A DNA stretch of 64,000 nucleotides from Stagonosporopsis chrysanthemi (GCA_022560025.1 JAFISE010000012.1:1-64000); one strand, 5' to 3'; positions 1-13,604 are shown, counted from the first letter of the stretch. Numbers and translations are program-made. Notes: generated from the letters alone by a model not told the origin.

Positions 1-120
1 GGGGGGGGGGGAGGGGTGGTTGTGGGGGGGGTTTTCAACAAGAAAAAAGGGAGGGGAAGGGGGGGGGGGTGGGGCCGCGGGGGGGTGTGCCCCCACCAAC
101 CCCCCCCCCCCCCCCCCCCC
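1..120. repeat. G-run / C-run low-complexity sequence
   Basis: The first 80 bases are nearly all G in long runs, followed by a run of about 20 C near positions 99-120. There is no TTAGGG/CCCTAA unit, so nothing supports a telomere. It may be a true homopolymer-rich spacer or a poorly resolved stretch of assembly. Short open frames here are compositional artefacts. Confidence 0.8.
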
Positions 121-532
121 GCATCGGGCCTTTGTACACGTCCCCGTTGGGAGAGGGTGTGCGTGTGCCCACCCATACACGCCGCAGCTTCGCCGCCATG
201 TGCGCGCGATCGTGGTGGTACTTGGAACGTGCATGAAACCCTCCGGTCTCCGATCTCCGATTGTTGCCCCACGGGCGGGCTACTGGTGTTAGCTGCTGTT
301 AAGGCAACCAGTTGATGCGCGGTTTTGGTGGCAGTTCAGCAGGTTTACTGTTGTGGGTGGATATTCTGAGCGCAACCTGCACTACACTGGCAAGAGCTTT
401 GAGCAAGTCCAGTGATGTACAGTAAATGGTCCCATTCTTCCCCATTCTTCTTCATATGGTCTAGAAGGCACATCAAGAGCGTCTCCTCAAGAGGACTCGA
501 CACTGTGTTGTTCCTCGAGCCCTCTCACGGAG
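121..532. other. Intergenic, downstream of the CCCH gene
   Basis: I see no convincing coding sequence. The stretch next to 532 is probably the 3' untranslated region and terminator of the minus-strand CCCH gene. Confidence 0.5.
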
Positions 533-2255
533 TTACAAGTCGATCAGATTGACGACCATCCCACTCCGCAGGACCACGTCAACCTCGACCTCTTCTTTAT
601 CCGTGCTGCTACCAGCTCCGTTCATAAGCCATGCACCAACGTCAACCCTGCCCTCAGCCTTACCACCGACCTTCTCATCAGGGCCAGCGAAAGTGTCGTG
701 CTGAACGTCAACAGCCCGTACCCAACTATACACGACATGATCAAGGCCATGCAAGTCGCGTGGGATTGCACACCCCTTCGCCTTTACCTTGTGACAAGCA
801 GCTTTCTGACAAACGTGTCCAAAGCAGCAATCTCGCTCCCGACACGCACTGCGGTATTTACATGGGAGCATCTTCGCGAGGAACACGATACATTGACGTA
901 CACGCTCGTCGATAGGTCCATGGTCGTATTCGCATGGCTCGTTTGAGCAAACTCCCTGGAGTTGGAACGCATTGCACAGCTTCTTCTTGTCTTTGCAACG
1001 TGCTTCGTACGCTGTCCACTGCTTCTTGCTGGGTGAATCCGTGTAGATGTCGAGGCGCTGTTCAGCCGCATTAAGGGGGACCATGCCTGGCAATGGGACT
1101 TTGGGCAAGTTTGCCAGGCCAGAGGCACACTCGGTGAGGTTGGGGGCGGCGGTACTCGCAGACGTAGCCCAAGCGACTGGGTGCTTGAATTTGCAGTTTT
1201 TCCGCGAGCATTGTCCCTGTTCTTGTCAGCTCATATTGTTTGGGAAAAAAATTCTGCGATTGGTTTGCCTTTTGAAAACCGAGACATGCACCGGACGCAA
1301 GGACGTCTGCAGGTATCCCAGCCGAGACTTGCACACCTCCGCTCTTGCCAGGATTGAAGACCTGTGAAAAAACCACATGATCCAGACGCAGCGAAGGCAT
1401 GTTACTACTGAGAGGACTGCCCTGGATAAGCGTCACCTTATCGCACAACGGCGAGGATTCTTCCAGCACGTCGTGCAGTCTTGTGTTGTGACCAGTAGCG
1501 AGGTACACATGTCCACACTGTATATCCTTCACACTGACCCAGAAATTGTCTGCCAGTCGTCAGTATGTCCCATGCATCCGCTGGCCACAGATACCCTCAC
1601 CTCTGATTTTTGTCCCCACAATCACCTCGTGCCCAACATCAACAAAATCGAAAAACGACTCTTCGCGCGAGAACCCAGCCGCAAACCCCGCAAGCGCGCG
1701 AAGCCCCTTCTCATCCACTCCGCCCGAGAGCGATCTCAAGTTAGCATACACGCGCGCCACAATGCGGTAAGAGTCCAAGCCAGGCACCTTCTCAGTAACA
1801 TGCTGCTGCACAGCTTCTCGGAGCTTCTTTGCCGCCTCGGAGCCGCCGTTGGTACTTTGCGTCAACAAGTCCTCTCTGAACTATGTGGAAGGATGAGTTG
1901 CTGGACTTTGGAAAAGGGAGCGGTACCATACCGGATGGCTGTGCGCATCGATCAAAACGATGACATACGGTTTCACAAGCACATCTTCAGTCGGCGTGGC
2001 ATTGGCGGCTTTGAGGGCATCGAGCTCCTGCTGAAGCGCGTGATTGCTCCTGAGCAGCGCGTTGTTCAGCGTGTCACTTTCCGCAAGGTCGTGGGCATAT
2101 CGCTGGTGAAGTGCCTGCCTACAGATTAGTGGAATTTGCAAGAGTGGGCTGATGGGCATGCTTACGGCGAGAATGTGTAGCGCACTGTCGGACTGATCTT
2201 GTAGGGATAGCCCGGGGATGGTAGAGCGACCGGCGCCGGAGGAGTTGCTGTCCAT
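533..2255 (-). CDS. CCCH-type zinc finger protein (DUF7923-like N-terminal domain)
   Basis: Likely nucleic-acid-binding protein of a Pezizomycotina family that joins an N-terminal DUF7923-type domain to C-terminal CCCH fingers. I place the start at the ATG at 2255 (MDSNSS); an upstream in-frame ATG at 2399 would add UTR-like sequence. The coiled N-terminus leads into VLIDAHSHP, which splices (intron 1881-1931, 51 nt) to FREDLL, then FFDFVDVGHE, and (intron 1550-1600, 51 nt) to CGHVYLATGHN; these match family blocks. A further intron near 1200-1275 is needed to reach the finger region; its donor is unclear. Fingers seen: CSRKNCKFKH (first Cys before the intron), C-x8-C-x4-C-x3-H around 980-930, and C-x5-C-x4-C-x3-H around 880-840. 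Family known, molecular role not. Another intron near 2119-2165 has good borders but would shift the frame, so it is not used. Confidence 0.8.
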
Positions 2256-2697
2256 GGCAAGCTTACACGGAAGATGGAGTGAGAGATACGACGAGGAGAG
2301 AGGGAAAGCGCGGCTGGTGAGTGGTGTGTGCACAAACGGAAACAGATGCCAAGGGTTCACTGTCCCCTTCACTTCAATGCGGGTACAGTGTGGTTGCAAT
2401 GTTACAATAGGTGAAGCGCAGCAGGGTTATGCTGGAATTTCCACTTTACGCTATTCGCTAGGAAACCTGTTTGAGCATTAGTAGGCATCACCTGAACTGG
2501 ATGGCTTTCAGCGAGGCTTTACTTTGAAGCAGGGGAGAGCTCACGATGATAGCACAAGCCAAGCATTGAATCAAAGACAGCTTGAAATAGCGAACATTTG
2601 TACTCATTAAGTATGTTACTCGTTACCAAAAGCGCAATTTAAATCAGCCATCGCTATGCAATCGACGAAACCTTCCCACTCCTCTCATGCCACTTTC
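2256..2697. other. Intergenic between CCCH gene promoter and VPS13 3' end
   Basis: No gene seen. It should hold the CCCH gene promoter and the 3' UTR of VPS13, both minus strand. Confidence 0.5.
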
Positions 2698-5600
2698 TCA
2701 GCCCTTCGCATTCCAGCGGTCATTATACGCATTCACTCCGATCGCCACCTGTCTGTAGAACCAGTTCCTACTACCCTCATCACCAACAGGGATAAATGGG
2801 CCGTTTGTACCGCCCTTGAGCGTGATGCTCAGACCCGTCCTCTCTTTGCTGATCGTCTGCACATCCTTGAGCGGCACGTCCCACTCCGTCTGCAGCTTCT
2901 TGGTGCGGACCATCATGATAGCGTTATAGGTTAGCATGATCAAGACGTCTTTGTTCTGGAGCTCAAGATGCGCAATGTAGTCTTCGTTGAAGTACTTTCC
3001 ATTGTCGAGTGTCTTCAGCCAAAACTGGCCGAGCGCTTCGCGCTGCGAATAGGGGCGCACGATGCCATCAGTACCGATGAAACGGGTCAGGCGGACGCGG
3101 TCGAGGCCTTCCTGGTCGAAGACGGTGGTCGTGTTGCGCACACCTTCAGCCATGTTGGATGCGAGGTCGAAGGCACCAATCGCAGCCTTAGTGGGTACAC
3201 CGAGTAGGCCCTTTCCAACACCTTTGACGAAGCCTAAAGCACCCTCCTTCTCGGCACCTTGAATGGGGTGGCGTGCGAGGCCACCAAGACCGGATGCAAG
3301 ACTGTTGGCGAAGGCGTTTCCTCCAGCTGTGATGCCGTAGAGAGCGTGCTTGGGCCTGTTGCGAGAGCGTGTGTTGCGGCGCTGGTCTTGGAACTCTTTG
3401 TCGAGGGTTGCAGCAGACAGACCCTTCGACATGCTGCCTGTGAATTTGGCCATACTGTCTGAAAAGCCAAAGACGGACTTCTTGACAAAGCTTGAAGCAC
3501 CCTTGGCAATACCGATACCGAGATCCTCAGGTCGGTCGGATTTGACCAAACCTTGGTACGGTTCGTAGAAGATATCAGCAACACCGGAGCTGATGTTCGT
3601 GAACAGGCCAACAGGGTTACCAAGGAAGTCTGCAGAGCCGATAATGACGTGAACCTGTCTCAGCGACTCCTGGACGTAGTGGTTCTTGATGTTGTTGATC
3701 AGCGCATCCGTTGAGATACGGGCATTCTCCAGGATAAGTGAGTTGTATCGGACTGGCGCATCGTTGACGTTGCCGATGGACATGGTGAGAACGTTGACTG
3801 CGAACATGAACGGGTTCGACGTCGACATGGTGTCCTCGGCATTGATGCGCTCAGTGCGGACAAAGGACAAATCGATCTGCATCGGTTGCAAGTGGAGCAG
3901 CTCAAAGTACACATCTTGGCCGGACTGTTCCTGCTTCGGCTCTGGCATATCGAGCGAATCATCCCAAAGCTTGCCCTCCGCCTCCTCGGACCACGACGCT
4001 CCAGGGATCTTAGCAAAGTCGATCATCGCAAAGATGAAGTCCTCATCGATCTCGAGAGTCATTTGCTGGAGCAAGAAACTGAAGTACTTGATGTACATTA
4101 CACCATACGAGTCGTCCTTGACGCGTGTGATGCTTGTCTGGAAGATGGGATGTGCTTCCATCTCCTTGCCGGTCTTCGGAACCACACTTGGGTAAAAGAT
4201 GATGGGGAAGATACCGCCGTAGAGCTGATTGTCGATCTGAATCCACTTCACCTGAACGTTGACCATTTGATAGAGGGCTGAGTCCGAGTATTTCATCTCA
4301 AGATCGCGTAGCGTAACGTACACCAGCTCGCGGAGATGACGGTTGACAAGTGAGATACCGATACCAGCAAGACGCAGCTGTGCTATGAACGTAACGTCGG
4401 TATCCTGATCCTTGACTTCGAACCCAGTGGTTGTCGACGACGAAGTAGCACCCGCCTTCTGCTTGTACAAGCTCTTTGAGGGCTTATAGTTGGAGATCTC
4501 CAAGGTCTGAGTCGGACCTTGGGCAACAACGTTCAGATCAATGACCTTCATACCGCCACTCTGTTGACCAGGTGGGATCTTGAATGGGATCAATGGTCCA
4601 ATTTCAGCGAGCTTGACGTGACGCTCCCTGCCGTTAGCGCTGATGACAATCTCCTTGTTCTTCGCTGCCGGAAAGTCCCAGGCATACGGCATGATGCTTC
4701 TTGGCGGCAATCGATACCTGATAGGTCTGAAGCCAGAACCACGGTCATCTTCGTCTTCATCGAGGTTGGGATTCTGTTGCCAGTACAGGAACTCCTGGTC
4801 GCTCATGTTCTTGAACGAGAAAGGCCAGTGCTTTGTCTCAACGCTGAGGTGGACGAAGATTGTGGCTTGCTCCATCAGAACGTCGATGCGCATCAGCTTC
4901 TGGCGTTGACCAGTTTTCGACAGCTTGACGTGCACATTGCCAACGTTGGAGATGTTGAAAGGCGAAGACCACTGGTTGTTGACTCCCGGGTAGCAGAGCG
5001 ACAACTGCGGTGACCCTCCTTGTCTGAGCCATCGAAGGGGCAGAAGCTCTCCTTGCTTCAGCGTCATCCAATCGGACTGTCCAGGCTCACGAATGAGAAT
5101 CTCCTCGTTGATTCTGTTCTTGACGATGAAGCGTGGGGCGATGGATATGACCTTCGTAAGATTGTACTTGCCCTCGCCTTCAGCGACAGATACGCCAAGA
5201 TGCATGTCCGACTTGGAGTTGTTCGCGGATATGGAAACTGCGTAGGTACTTCCAATGGCGTCGAAACTTTGAGGTTTGCTCCAGCTCGAGTCCCCAACCT
5301 TGATCAAAGCACGGTTCTTCTTGTTTTCAGATGGGTAAGAGAACATGAAAGGTAGTGCCTTTCCAGCATCGGTCTGCTCGTCTCTAAATGACCCCTGGGC
5401 GCCTGAAGATCGGCCACCGCCAAGGAACTGCTGCTGCTGGGACTTAATGTCCAGGCTGAGACCAGTGCGGTTCAGTACGATGTATGGACTGAAAATAGCG
5501 ACCTTGAAGGCGCCTCCACCATCGGGGAAGTTGCTGGAAGATTTAGCATTAATCCACAGGATATCATGTATCGGACTTACTAGAAGTGCATGTTGAGGTG

Positions 5601-8600
5601 CAACGTTGTGTCATGCTCATCCTTGACTTCGAGCACCTTTTCTCTCCTGAAGCTCTCCCGATCGGTAGAGTTGATGATGCCAAATTTACTTGGCTTGAAA
5701 TGCCCTTCTTGCATCTCTACGCTGATGAGCAGGAGATGAGACAATTCCACGACGTGCACAGGACTGATGCCCCCCTTCCGCAGAAAGTTTGTCCAGTCCT
5801 TCTTCGTGCTGCTGTCGTAGATCCTATATTTGAAGTCGTATGGCAAGAGATTATGTACCTCCACTGGTGCTTGCAGGCGTAAGCGCATGTATGGGTAAGT
5901 GCCAGTCAGTGGGTCCTTCTTATCGTATGCAGCATGCATCTGGAAGTAAAACGGTGGAGCTTGCTCGTCCTGCTCGCCACGACAGGTGATGGTCCTTGTC
6001 GGGCGCTTCAGTAAGTCTTTCCAGAATAGACGTTCGTTCGACCATGAGTAGCCAAAACCTTGGTCGGGTCGCATGACAATTGAATGCATATATGCAGATC
6101 CAATAGGCGCCGGTCGTGCATCTCCGGGGGCGATCTTGTCGATCTTCAGCAGGTGACCTTCCTCTGGGCTGAACATGCCAATTTCGATCGGTATTTGCGT
6201 ATTGTTTTCGACCAACAGCGGGGACCTGAAAATGATATTCTTGATGTTGTCGGCGCCCAGCTTAACCTCAACAAGGATGCGATGCTGAACCCGGTCTTGC
6301 TTAGGTCGCAAGTTGTACAGTGACTCTCCCTCTCGGTGAACCGGGATGCGGGAAAGTGTGTCGAAACCGCTGCCCTGCAATCTGATGCCAAGCATGCCAG
6401 TCGCACCATCTGTTGACAAGGTCTCACGAGTGGACATGGGATCTTCAAATCGCCACGGCTGCTCTTCGCCATCCTCTAGTTTCGCTGCGTATCCTTCTTG
6501 CTCTTTGCCCTCGGCCCAGACATCAAGACTAAAGCCTGTATAGTTGCGAATGCGATATGGCGCATCGCTGGCGCGAGGTTTGGAGAGAATGTCTTCGTCA
6601 GCTGTGAGGAAGTCGAAGGACTTCGAGCCTAGAGCAATGGTGGCGGCGGTGACCGTAAGCTCCATCGATTTGCGTGAGTACAGGTCGACCGACAGACGAT
6701 CTGGATTCAGATCCTTTGCCATGTGGAATCCGACACTCCAAGGCTCGATGAGTGGCTCCCAAGCGGACTTCGAGAAGTTGTAGACGTTGATCAAAGTCTC
6801 GAGCGAAGTGTCGGCGACCATTGCGCCTGACCAATCACGAACATCGACACCGAATTTCTTGACCCTCCAGTCGAGCATTGGCATTTCATGCACGTCACCA
6901 ATGAGGACCACACGAAGACCCTCAAGACTGACATGCATTTCCTCGCGTTTGAGAACAGCTGAACTAGTTTGCGCTTGTTGCGGTTGCGCTTCTTGTTGGC
7001 TCGAGCGCTTCGTCTTTGCAATTGACTTTGCACGAGGCCTCGTGGTGCTGGTGACTGCGGTAGACTTCGCCTTCTTTGATGGTGTGCTAGGCTTCAGCTG
7101 TCTCGCGCCTTCCTCGGGCATCTTCTTGTCGTCTGCTGCTTGCATTGCAGACGCACGGTTGACGATCTGCATTGCCAACAAGATGTCGCGGAGCGACAAA
7201 CGCAAAACAAGAGGTTCAATGTCGACATTAATGCTGGTCAGAGATGACTTGGAGCCCTGGTTGCGGATGTCCAACGCTGTCTGGATGCTGAAGTCGTCGA
7301 GAATGCGAAGACGGTTTGTCTCAAAGCGATCCATACGACACAGGAACATGCCAACCTTGTCAACTTGCAAGGTCATGGCTTGCTGCTTGGATACAAGGAC
7401 CTGCTTTGTGCCCAGAACAATAGCCTCAGAGTTGGCAATCGCTGGGTTGGCGATGAGCACTACCTGTGCATCTACCAAATTGACGCGGAATGAGACGCTC
7501 ATGGCATCCTGCGCTGGCTCAGCAGGAGGATCCAGCTTCTGTAAATTTCTTGAGTCGTCTTGGGACTCCACCTCGTCATCGCTGTCCGTGTCTTCATTTG
7601 CGGCCTCTTCCTCAATCTCCAGTGGCTCGTCTGTGGCAAGGCCAGCATTGGCGAAAGCTTGAAGGGCAAATAAATAATCTAATGCAAGAATGATACGAGG
7701 GCTGTCGATTGTGAGAAGTGCAATGAGATTGCGCTCCTTTCCACCGGAAATCGAGACGCTAGCCATGAACTGCTGCTTGACATCGTTGTTGATCAATGAC
7801 ATGATCTTGCGGAACTTGTTGGTTCCCATTTGCCGACTGTCGCGAATGGAAAACGATTGGACTACAAGCTCGGCCTCCAAAGCACCGTCGCTGATCATCC
7901 TCACCTTCACGTTGGTGTCATTGAGAGAAAACTTCGACATACTCGCAGCTTCGACATCGCCAATGGGCTCGCCTTCTTTGGATGTGATCAGTTCTAGAGC
8001 AATAGCGCCAACTTTGAAGACGAAGTCCAGCTTCGTCCACTTGTCGGCGTCTGTAGACAGCTCCGGTCCCTGTGAAGACGTAACATCCTTTGTGGGCTCA
8101 TCATCGGACGACTCTGAGTCGGTGATTTGTCGCACAGGCTCAGTCTCGGCCACGGGCAACTCTCCCTTGACGTCCTCGTCAATCGCATCTGACTCTGTTG
8201 CAAACGCTTGGGGGATCGTACGAGACAGCTCCAAAACAAATTTCATCTGCTCGGGACTGAGGCACAAATTGATGTCGGACATTGCCCCATCAATCTCCAT
8301 GTCCGGACGGTTCTGGCCAGCCTTATGCTCAACCATGGTGATATTGAAGTCAAGATCGACCTTATCAATGAGCTCAAGTGCCTCTGCACGGTCGTCCTCA
8401 TAATGCAGGTTCGATGTAAGCTTGACGTTTCTGATCCCAGCGGAGATCTTGTTGGCAACGTCTGCATCCTCCGAATCGTCCAACGGTGTAAATTCGTTCT
8501 TTGCGTAGATCTCACCCAAGTTTGCTGTCAAGGTATCACGCTCCGGCTTGTCTGAGATCACCATTCGCGGGAATACAACGATCGGAGTGCTGATGATAAT

Positions 8601-11600
8601 ATCGAAGTGAAACTTGGCAGGGTTCTGCTGTATTTGCGTCGCTTGATTTGCCGCGGCCTGACGAGCTGCGTTGAAGATTGCTTGCATCTTGCCGAACTTG
8701 ACAGCAAACTCCATGATCTTTCGGAATGGCTCTGTCAGGAAATTGATCTTGATGGAGCCAGTCTTCAGAGCTACAGACATGTCGTAGCCTGGGTAGCTCT
8801 CCGATTTGGAGTCAAATGTTTCGTAGCTGAAGTCCGCAAGGTTCTTGCCTTCGATCGTGACAAGTTGGCGCAGCGAAGATGATTCGGGAACACCTTGGTT
8901 AACGTCATCGATGAGTGACAAGTTACCGAGTCGTCCGCCGATGCGCATCGTGCCGCCATTGAGCATGATCCCAACATCGCCGGAGTTCAGACTTAATGTC
9001 GCCAGACGTATCCCATCGTTATTGAGAACTACCGCAATACGCTTTAGCTCAGCGCGGATGCGGATCTTGTCTGGCTCCTGGTCAGATTGCTTGGCTACTT
9101 GCTGCTCATTGGGCTTTGCAGCGACCTGAGCTTGTTGGTTCTGGGGTTGATCTGGATTCGTGAAGGTAATGAGAACAAAATCGAGCAGTGTCAGCAGTGT
9201 CTTCCTCGTGACAATCAAATTGATGGTCGAGACATGGACATCAAGATTTGTAGCGATGCCCTCAAACTTAGTCTGGAACTCTGGTGACTCCTTGTTGACC
9301 TTTGTGAACTTCAGCGAGAACAGGTCCTTCTGCTCGTCAGCAGAATCATCTTCGGACGAGATGATGTTGCGAAATTCGGGCAACGGGTTCTCCTCCACAT
9401 GATCTTCAACCGCTAAGCTTCTTAGGCGAACGTCTGCGCCCATCTCAAACTGCTCTTGGTAGAAGTCCAGGTCAAAGTTTTCCGCAACGAGCTCGACAAG
9501 AAGCTGGTCGGACTTGCGGCCTTCGGAATCAGTCCGGTATAGTGAACCCTGTAGTTTGTCGACGGTGAACTTGAACTCGAAGTTACGTTGGTGGACATGC
9601 GTGTTCTCGCCTGTAGCTTCTTGTGCGTCTTCGAACTTTTCTGCAGACACTTCATCGTGGTCCTCTTCCATAACAAGCTCATGCTTCTGAGCAGCGAATT
9701 GAAATGACTTCGAACGCGGTCGACCAAGCGCATCCTTGTCTGACGCTTCCGCGTCACTGGTTGGCTTAAGATTGGACGGGCCTTTCGCGCCTTCGGTGAC
9801 CTGCTTGCTTGTGGCATTATCATCGCCGAATTTGGGAATCGCAACGTCGATGAGCTTCATCAGATTCTTGTACTTGGCATCGGATATCGATGCATGGAGC
9901 ACAGGAAGATTGCCGGATACACGGAACTTAGTGAGGTCAGATGCTTTCGGGACAATGCACAGCTCGACTTTGAAATCCATGTTGATCTTGTCAACAATAT
10001 GAAAGTTCTTCGATGTGGCACTCTCTTCAAGCTGTGCCTTAGTCTCCTCGATCGAGGGTCCAATGAGTACTTGAGTCGACTGCAATTTGAGTGTGAACTT
10101 GTCGTACATCAGATCCTCCAAACGTCTGAAGTCCTCTTCAGTGTACTGTTGTTGCTGCTTTGACTGTATTTCGCGCAGTGTGTCTTTATCGATGAGCTCG
10201 CTTGTCACACTTGCATGACCAGCATCGAGGATAAGACAGATGCTTGACTTCTTCGTTACAGAGTCTGGAATGATGATGAGAGGCGCCTGCAGGTCGAGTT
10301 GTGCGTTGATGGTTTTGTGCTCCGCAAGGGCAAACTCGAGACCAGCACGAGTCTGTTGCCGGATGGTATCCACAGTCGCTCCAGCAGTCTCCATGAGCGC
10401 GCCGATAGACTCCATATGCCGCTCTGGAGGCTTGAAGAACTTCGCAGTCTCCACCACGAATCTAGGATTGTAGACAAACTCCATACCCTTCAGTTTTACA
10501 GTCAGAGCAGTGTCTGCACTGTCATCGAGAGGGTTCTGTTCGAAAGTGAGGAAGAAGAATGGGTCCTCCTTGTCTTCCTCCTCTTCTGCATCATTCTCTT
10601 TCTTCTCATTTTCATCGTCATCAAGTTCCTGGATACGCTGGTCATCAGGGACTGGTGGTGCGTCCTTGATGGTGATGACTTGTGGGAAGAGGCTGCCTTC
10701 TGTCGTGCCGTCGTACAAGCGCATGCCTTCGAGAGCAAGCTTTACGAACATCGAGTCCGTGCGCTGCAGGAACTGCGTACTGAACCCATCGAAGAGAAGG
10801 CGGAGGATCTCATTCGATTTGCCATGGGGGTCTCGCTTGAGGGTGAAGCTGCCAGTCCGCAGGCTCATGTTGACTTCCATCTTGACATATTCGCGAGGCA
10901 TGTCGACAGACTCGGCGATGGCTTTCTTTTCATCCCAGTCAATCGCATTGTACAGTTCCTTGCGCTGCTCTTCTGTGATTTGAGTATCCTCGTCGGCTTG
11001 CTGTTCCTGCTTAGACCAACCAATCCACGAGCCCCAGCTCTGCTTCTGGGGCGCCTTCTTGACACCGACATTCTCCTTCCGCAGCTGGTTGCGAGCCAAA
11101 GACCGCCAGAAGCGAAGATCTTCGTAGGCCAACTTTCTTTCCAGCTTATCGAGATCCTCAGCCTCGGGTGGTGTGAGCCTCTCTTCCTTCTTCTTTTTCT
11201 TAAACAGTTCAATGTAGCGTAAGCGATCATCGCGGCGCTCCTTGAAGTACGCCCAACTCCATCTCTTGTTACGATCGTGGATCTTGTCGAGAACAGCTTG
11301 CCCTGCAAAGCGCATCCACCCGGCAGGATCTTCCTTTGGCGATGATTTCGGCTGGAACTTCTTGTATTCCTGATGCCTGATGAAATAATGGAACAAGTCG
11401 ACCAACATGAGTGCATCCCGGTACTGATCTTCGTCAATGATGAAGCCTAGCTCGTCAAAAAGCAGGCGAGCCTTCATCTTTGGTGTGTCAGCCTTGCCAG
11501 TCTTGTCCATCTCAAGGCCTGCACGACCGCTGATAGGTTTGAGGATGAACTGGTGATCACCAAGCTCAGGGTTGTCTCCTCTTGAAATCATATCGCGGAG

Positions 11601-12335
11601 AGTTTCGATAAACTCAGAGTGCTCGATGTGCTGTTCATCTCTGGTGTCGCTCCCCTTCCCCGTACCGAGTAGCTTCGCATCGGTGTCCCAGTAGACCGCA
11701 AGAGAACCCAATGTCGCAAGCTTGTGTGTTGTGGTAGCGGTGCCCTGGATGAAGGTAGGCTTCCAGTTCTCGTCTGTGCTGATAGCACTGAAGTCGGCGA
11801 GCGTGATACCCAATGCAAAGGGATGTCCGGGGTCTGAGATCGAGTCTTCGTATCTGATGTGAATGTTCTTGATTGTTACCTGAACGTTATCGACGATGGC
11901 GGTGACCAGGCTTGCGGTGAAGCTCTGGTTCTTCTGTTGTTCTTCAGCACTCATGCCCTCTGTGTTGCGCTCTTTCAATAGCTCTGCGCTGTCCAGCTTC
12001 TCCATCTTGACAGCGTGTGCACGTCGCTCCTCCTCTTCTGCATCATAGTCTGCATCCTCCTTGGGCGCTGCCAGCAGGAAGACATCCTCAATCTGCACCT
12101 TCAATGGCTTTCCTCGAAGGTTCGACCACGGAATGGAAAGTGTGAGCGAGCCCAGATGTCCCTCAACGACATTGAGGGGTAGCCGCAGTTGATCGAGAGC
12201 TTCACGACGGAGCTCCAAATCTCTGAGCTTGACGTCGCCAGACCAAATGCCAACATTGAGCTGCTTGGGATCAAAGTTCTGGACATACATGCCCAGGAAC
12301 CTATTGAGCAGGTTGGAAACGAGGCCCTCAAGCAT
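2698..12335 (-). CDS. VPS13: Intermembrane lipid transfer protein Vps13
   Basis: Bridge-like lipid transfer protein that moves phospholipids between organelles at contact sites (ER, mitochondria, vacuole/endosome, prospore membrane). The protein starts MLEGLVSNLLNRFLGMYVQN, the classic Chorein_N start. Two exons: 12335-5581 and 5533-2698, with a 47-nt intron 5534-5580 (GTAAGT...TTCCAG) joining a split Tyr codon. This gives 3196 aa, close to yeast Vps13 (about 3.1 kDa residues). Order: Chorein_N (about 1-115), long repeating-beta-groove body, VAB/SHR-BD adaptor-binding region (roughly 1930-2500), conserved C-terminal APT1/DH-like block with helices around GIGIAKGASSFVKKS, and a PH-like end. 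Acidic low-complexity linkers occur in the body (e.g. residues around 590). No frame damage is visible over 9.6 kb. It is the largest gene of the window and a single conserved copy, so it is a good synteny anchor. Confidence 0.97.
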
Positions 12336-13001
12336 GACGGCTGTGGATGGCCGTTACCCGGGCCGGGGCGTAGAGTAGGTGGGTGGGTAGGTGAGGTGTG
12401 CGGGGTCGAGAGAGGGTAATTCGTTACGTCGTAAGACTTCGTGAAGTCATGGAGCTCGAGCGGCGATGCAAATTCAATGCGCGGTTGGGTATCGTAGACC
12501 GTATAAACAAGGCGGGGTGCGTGCAGAGTACCGTGTCGAGCTTTGCCGATCTATGCTGCGGAGTACGTCGAGGACAGGCGCTTAGGCAAGAGTCGCAAGG
12601 AGAGTGACGAAACGAAGAAACGCTCGCAAGCAGCAGGTTGCTAAGACACGGTCACAGTCTGGAACCACGCGTACGAGACAGCCAGGTGGACTACAGTGAT
12701 CGCTGCAAGGCAGCTGCAACCCGTAGTGGATGACGTATTTGGTACTAAATTCCGTCCCGTGTCAGATGAGAGAAAGTGGCAGCGGCGCGCGCTGATTGGC
12801 TGCAAGCTTAACTCTGCCGCGTTTTCTCAATTGATGGCTATCTGCCAAAGATCGTACGCTATGTTACTGCTATTACAGTCTGCAACCTATCCCAACCAGC
12901 ACTTTACTATGTTCACGATCGCACCGTGAACATAAGCGCGAAACTCAAATCGACTCTACCATACACGCAAACAATCCTACACCTCCATACCGCCCATCCG
13001 C
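12336..13001. promoter_or_regulatory. Divergent intergenic region VPS13 / EMI1-like gene
   Basis: 666 bp between two divergently transcribed starts. It must contain both promoters. No clear TATA box is seen; pyrimidine-rich sequence lies just before the plus-strand ATG at 13002. Small open frames here have no coding character. Confidence 0.55.
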
Positions 13002-13604
13002 ATGTGGCCCTTCTCCAGCTCTAGCGCGCCCGGCGCTCCAAAGCCCATCATGGCTCCCGCAACCGAACAAGACGTCCAACTTCTCCCGGCAACAGGGCAA
13101 GCCCTACCGACTGCACAATCGCAATACAGCGCGCCGGCCAAGAGCACCCACACACCGCCTACCTCCGCACCCCACGACCCCGACTTCTACGCCGCACACC
13201 CACACCTCGCACCGCCGTCACTGAGCACGCCCACATCCTCCACAAGCTCCAACTCCCCATCCGCAACAAGCACCGAAGAATTTGACCCCACCCTCCCGCG
13301 CTCCATGTCCTGCCGCGCTGCGTTCGACTCAGCATTCTACTGCAGCTCGCTAGGCGGCCACTTCAACGACCTATATAGGTACGGACAGCTGCGTAGCTGT
13401 AGCGAGCACTGGAACGACTTCTGGTTCTGCATGCGCACGAAGAATAGCTATTCCGGGCCAGAGGTCAAGGAGCGTTTGATTCAGGAAAGGTATGCGGAGA
13501 AGGAGAAGGTGCTCAAGGAGATGCCGAATAGCGAGGATGTGTGGGTGAGAAGGGGCAGAGGGGAAGAGGTCAAGGACCCGTTTGCGTTGGCGGGGGGAGA
13601 GTAG
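13002..13604 (+). CDS. EMI1: EMI1-like DUF3128 twin CX9C protein
   Basis: Intronless, 200 aa. After a long Pro/Ser/Thr-rich, probably disordered N-terminus (residues 1-100), the C-terminal half has two exact CX9C motifs: CRAAFDSAFYC and CSEHWNDFWFC. This is the DUF3128 family that includes yeast Emi1 (early meiotic induction protein 1) and related Cox-assembly-type CHCH proteins. Twin CX9C proteins are normally oxidised by Mia40 in the mitochondrial intermembrane space, so that location is likely but inferred. The C-terminus is charged (EKEKVLKEMP). The family is usually near 180-250 aa in filamentous fungi, so length is normal. In yeast, EMI1 is needed for early meiotic gene induction and respiratory function; the molecular activity is not settled. 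Confidence 0.85.
   Translation: MWPFSSSSAPGAPKPIMAPATEQDVQLLPATGQALPTAQSQYSAPAKSTHTPPTSAPHDPDFYAAHPHLAPPSLSTPTSSTSSNSPSATSTEEFDPTLPRSMSCRAAFDSAFYCSSLGGHFNDLYRYGQLRSCSEHWNDFWFCMRTKNSYSGPEVKERLIQERYAEKEKVLKEMPNSEDVWVRRGRGEEVKDPFALAGGE

Noticed and set aside
1..80. Possible telomere
   Set aside because: No TTAGGG/CCCTAA repeat units; only homopolymer runs.
2119..2165. 47-nt intron with GTAAGC donor in the CCCH gene
   Set aside because: Borders look good, but removal shifts the frame into an early stop, while the unspliced frame is open.
6787..7662. 291-codon plus-strand open frame
   Set aside because: Fully antisense to the VPS13 coding exon, with Ser/Arg/Cys-rich composition and no domain; same reasoning for 10299-11222.
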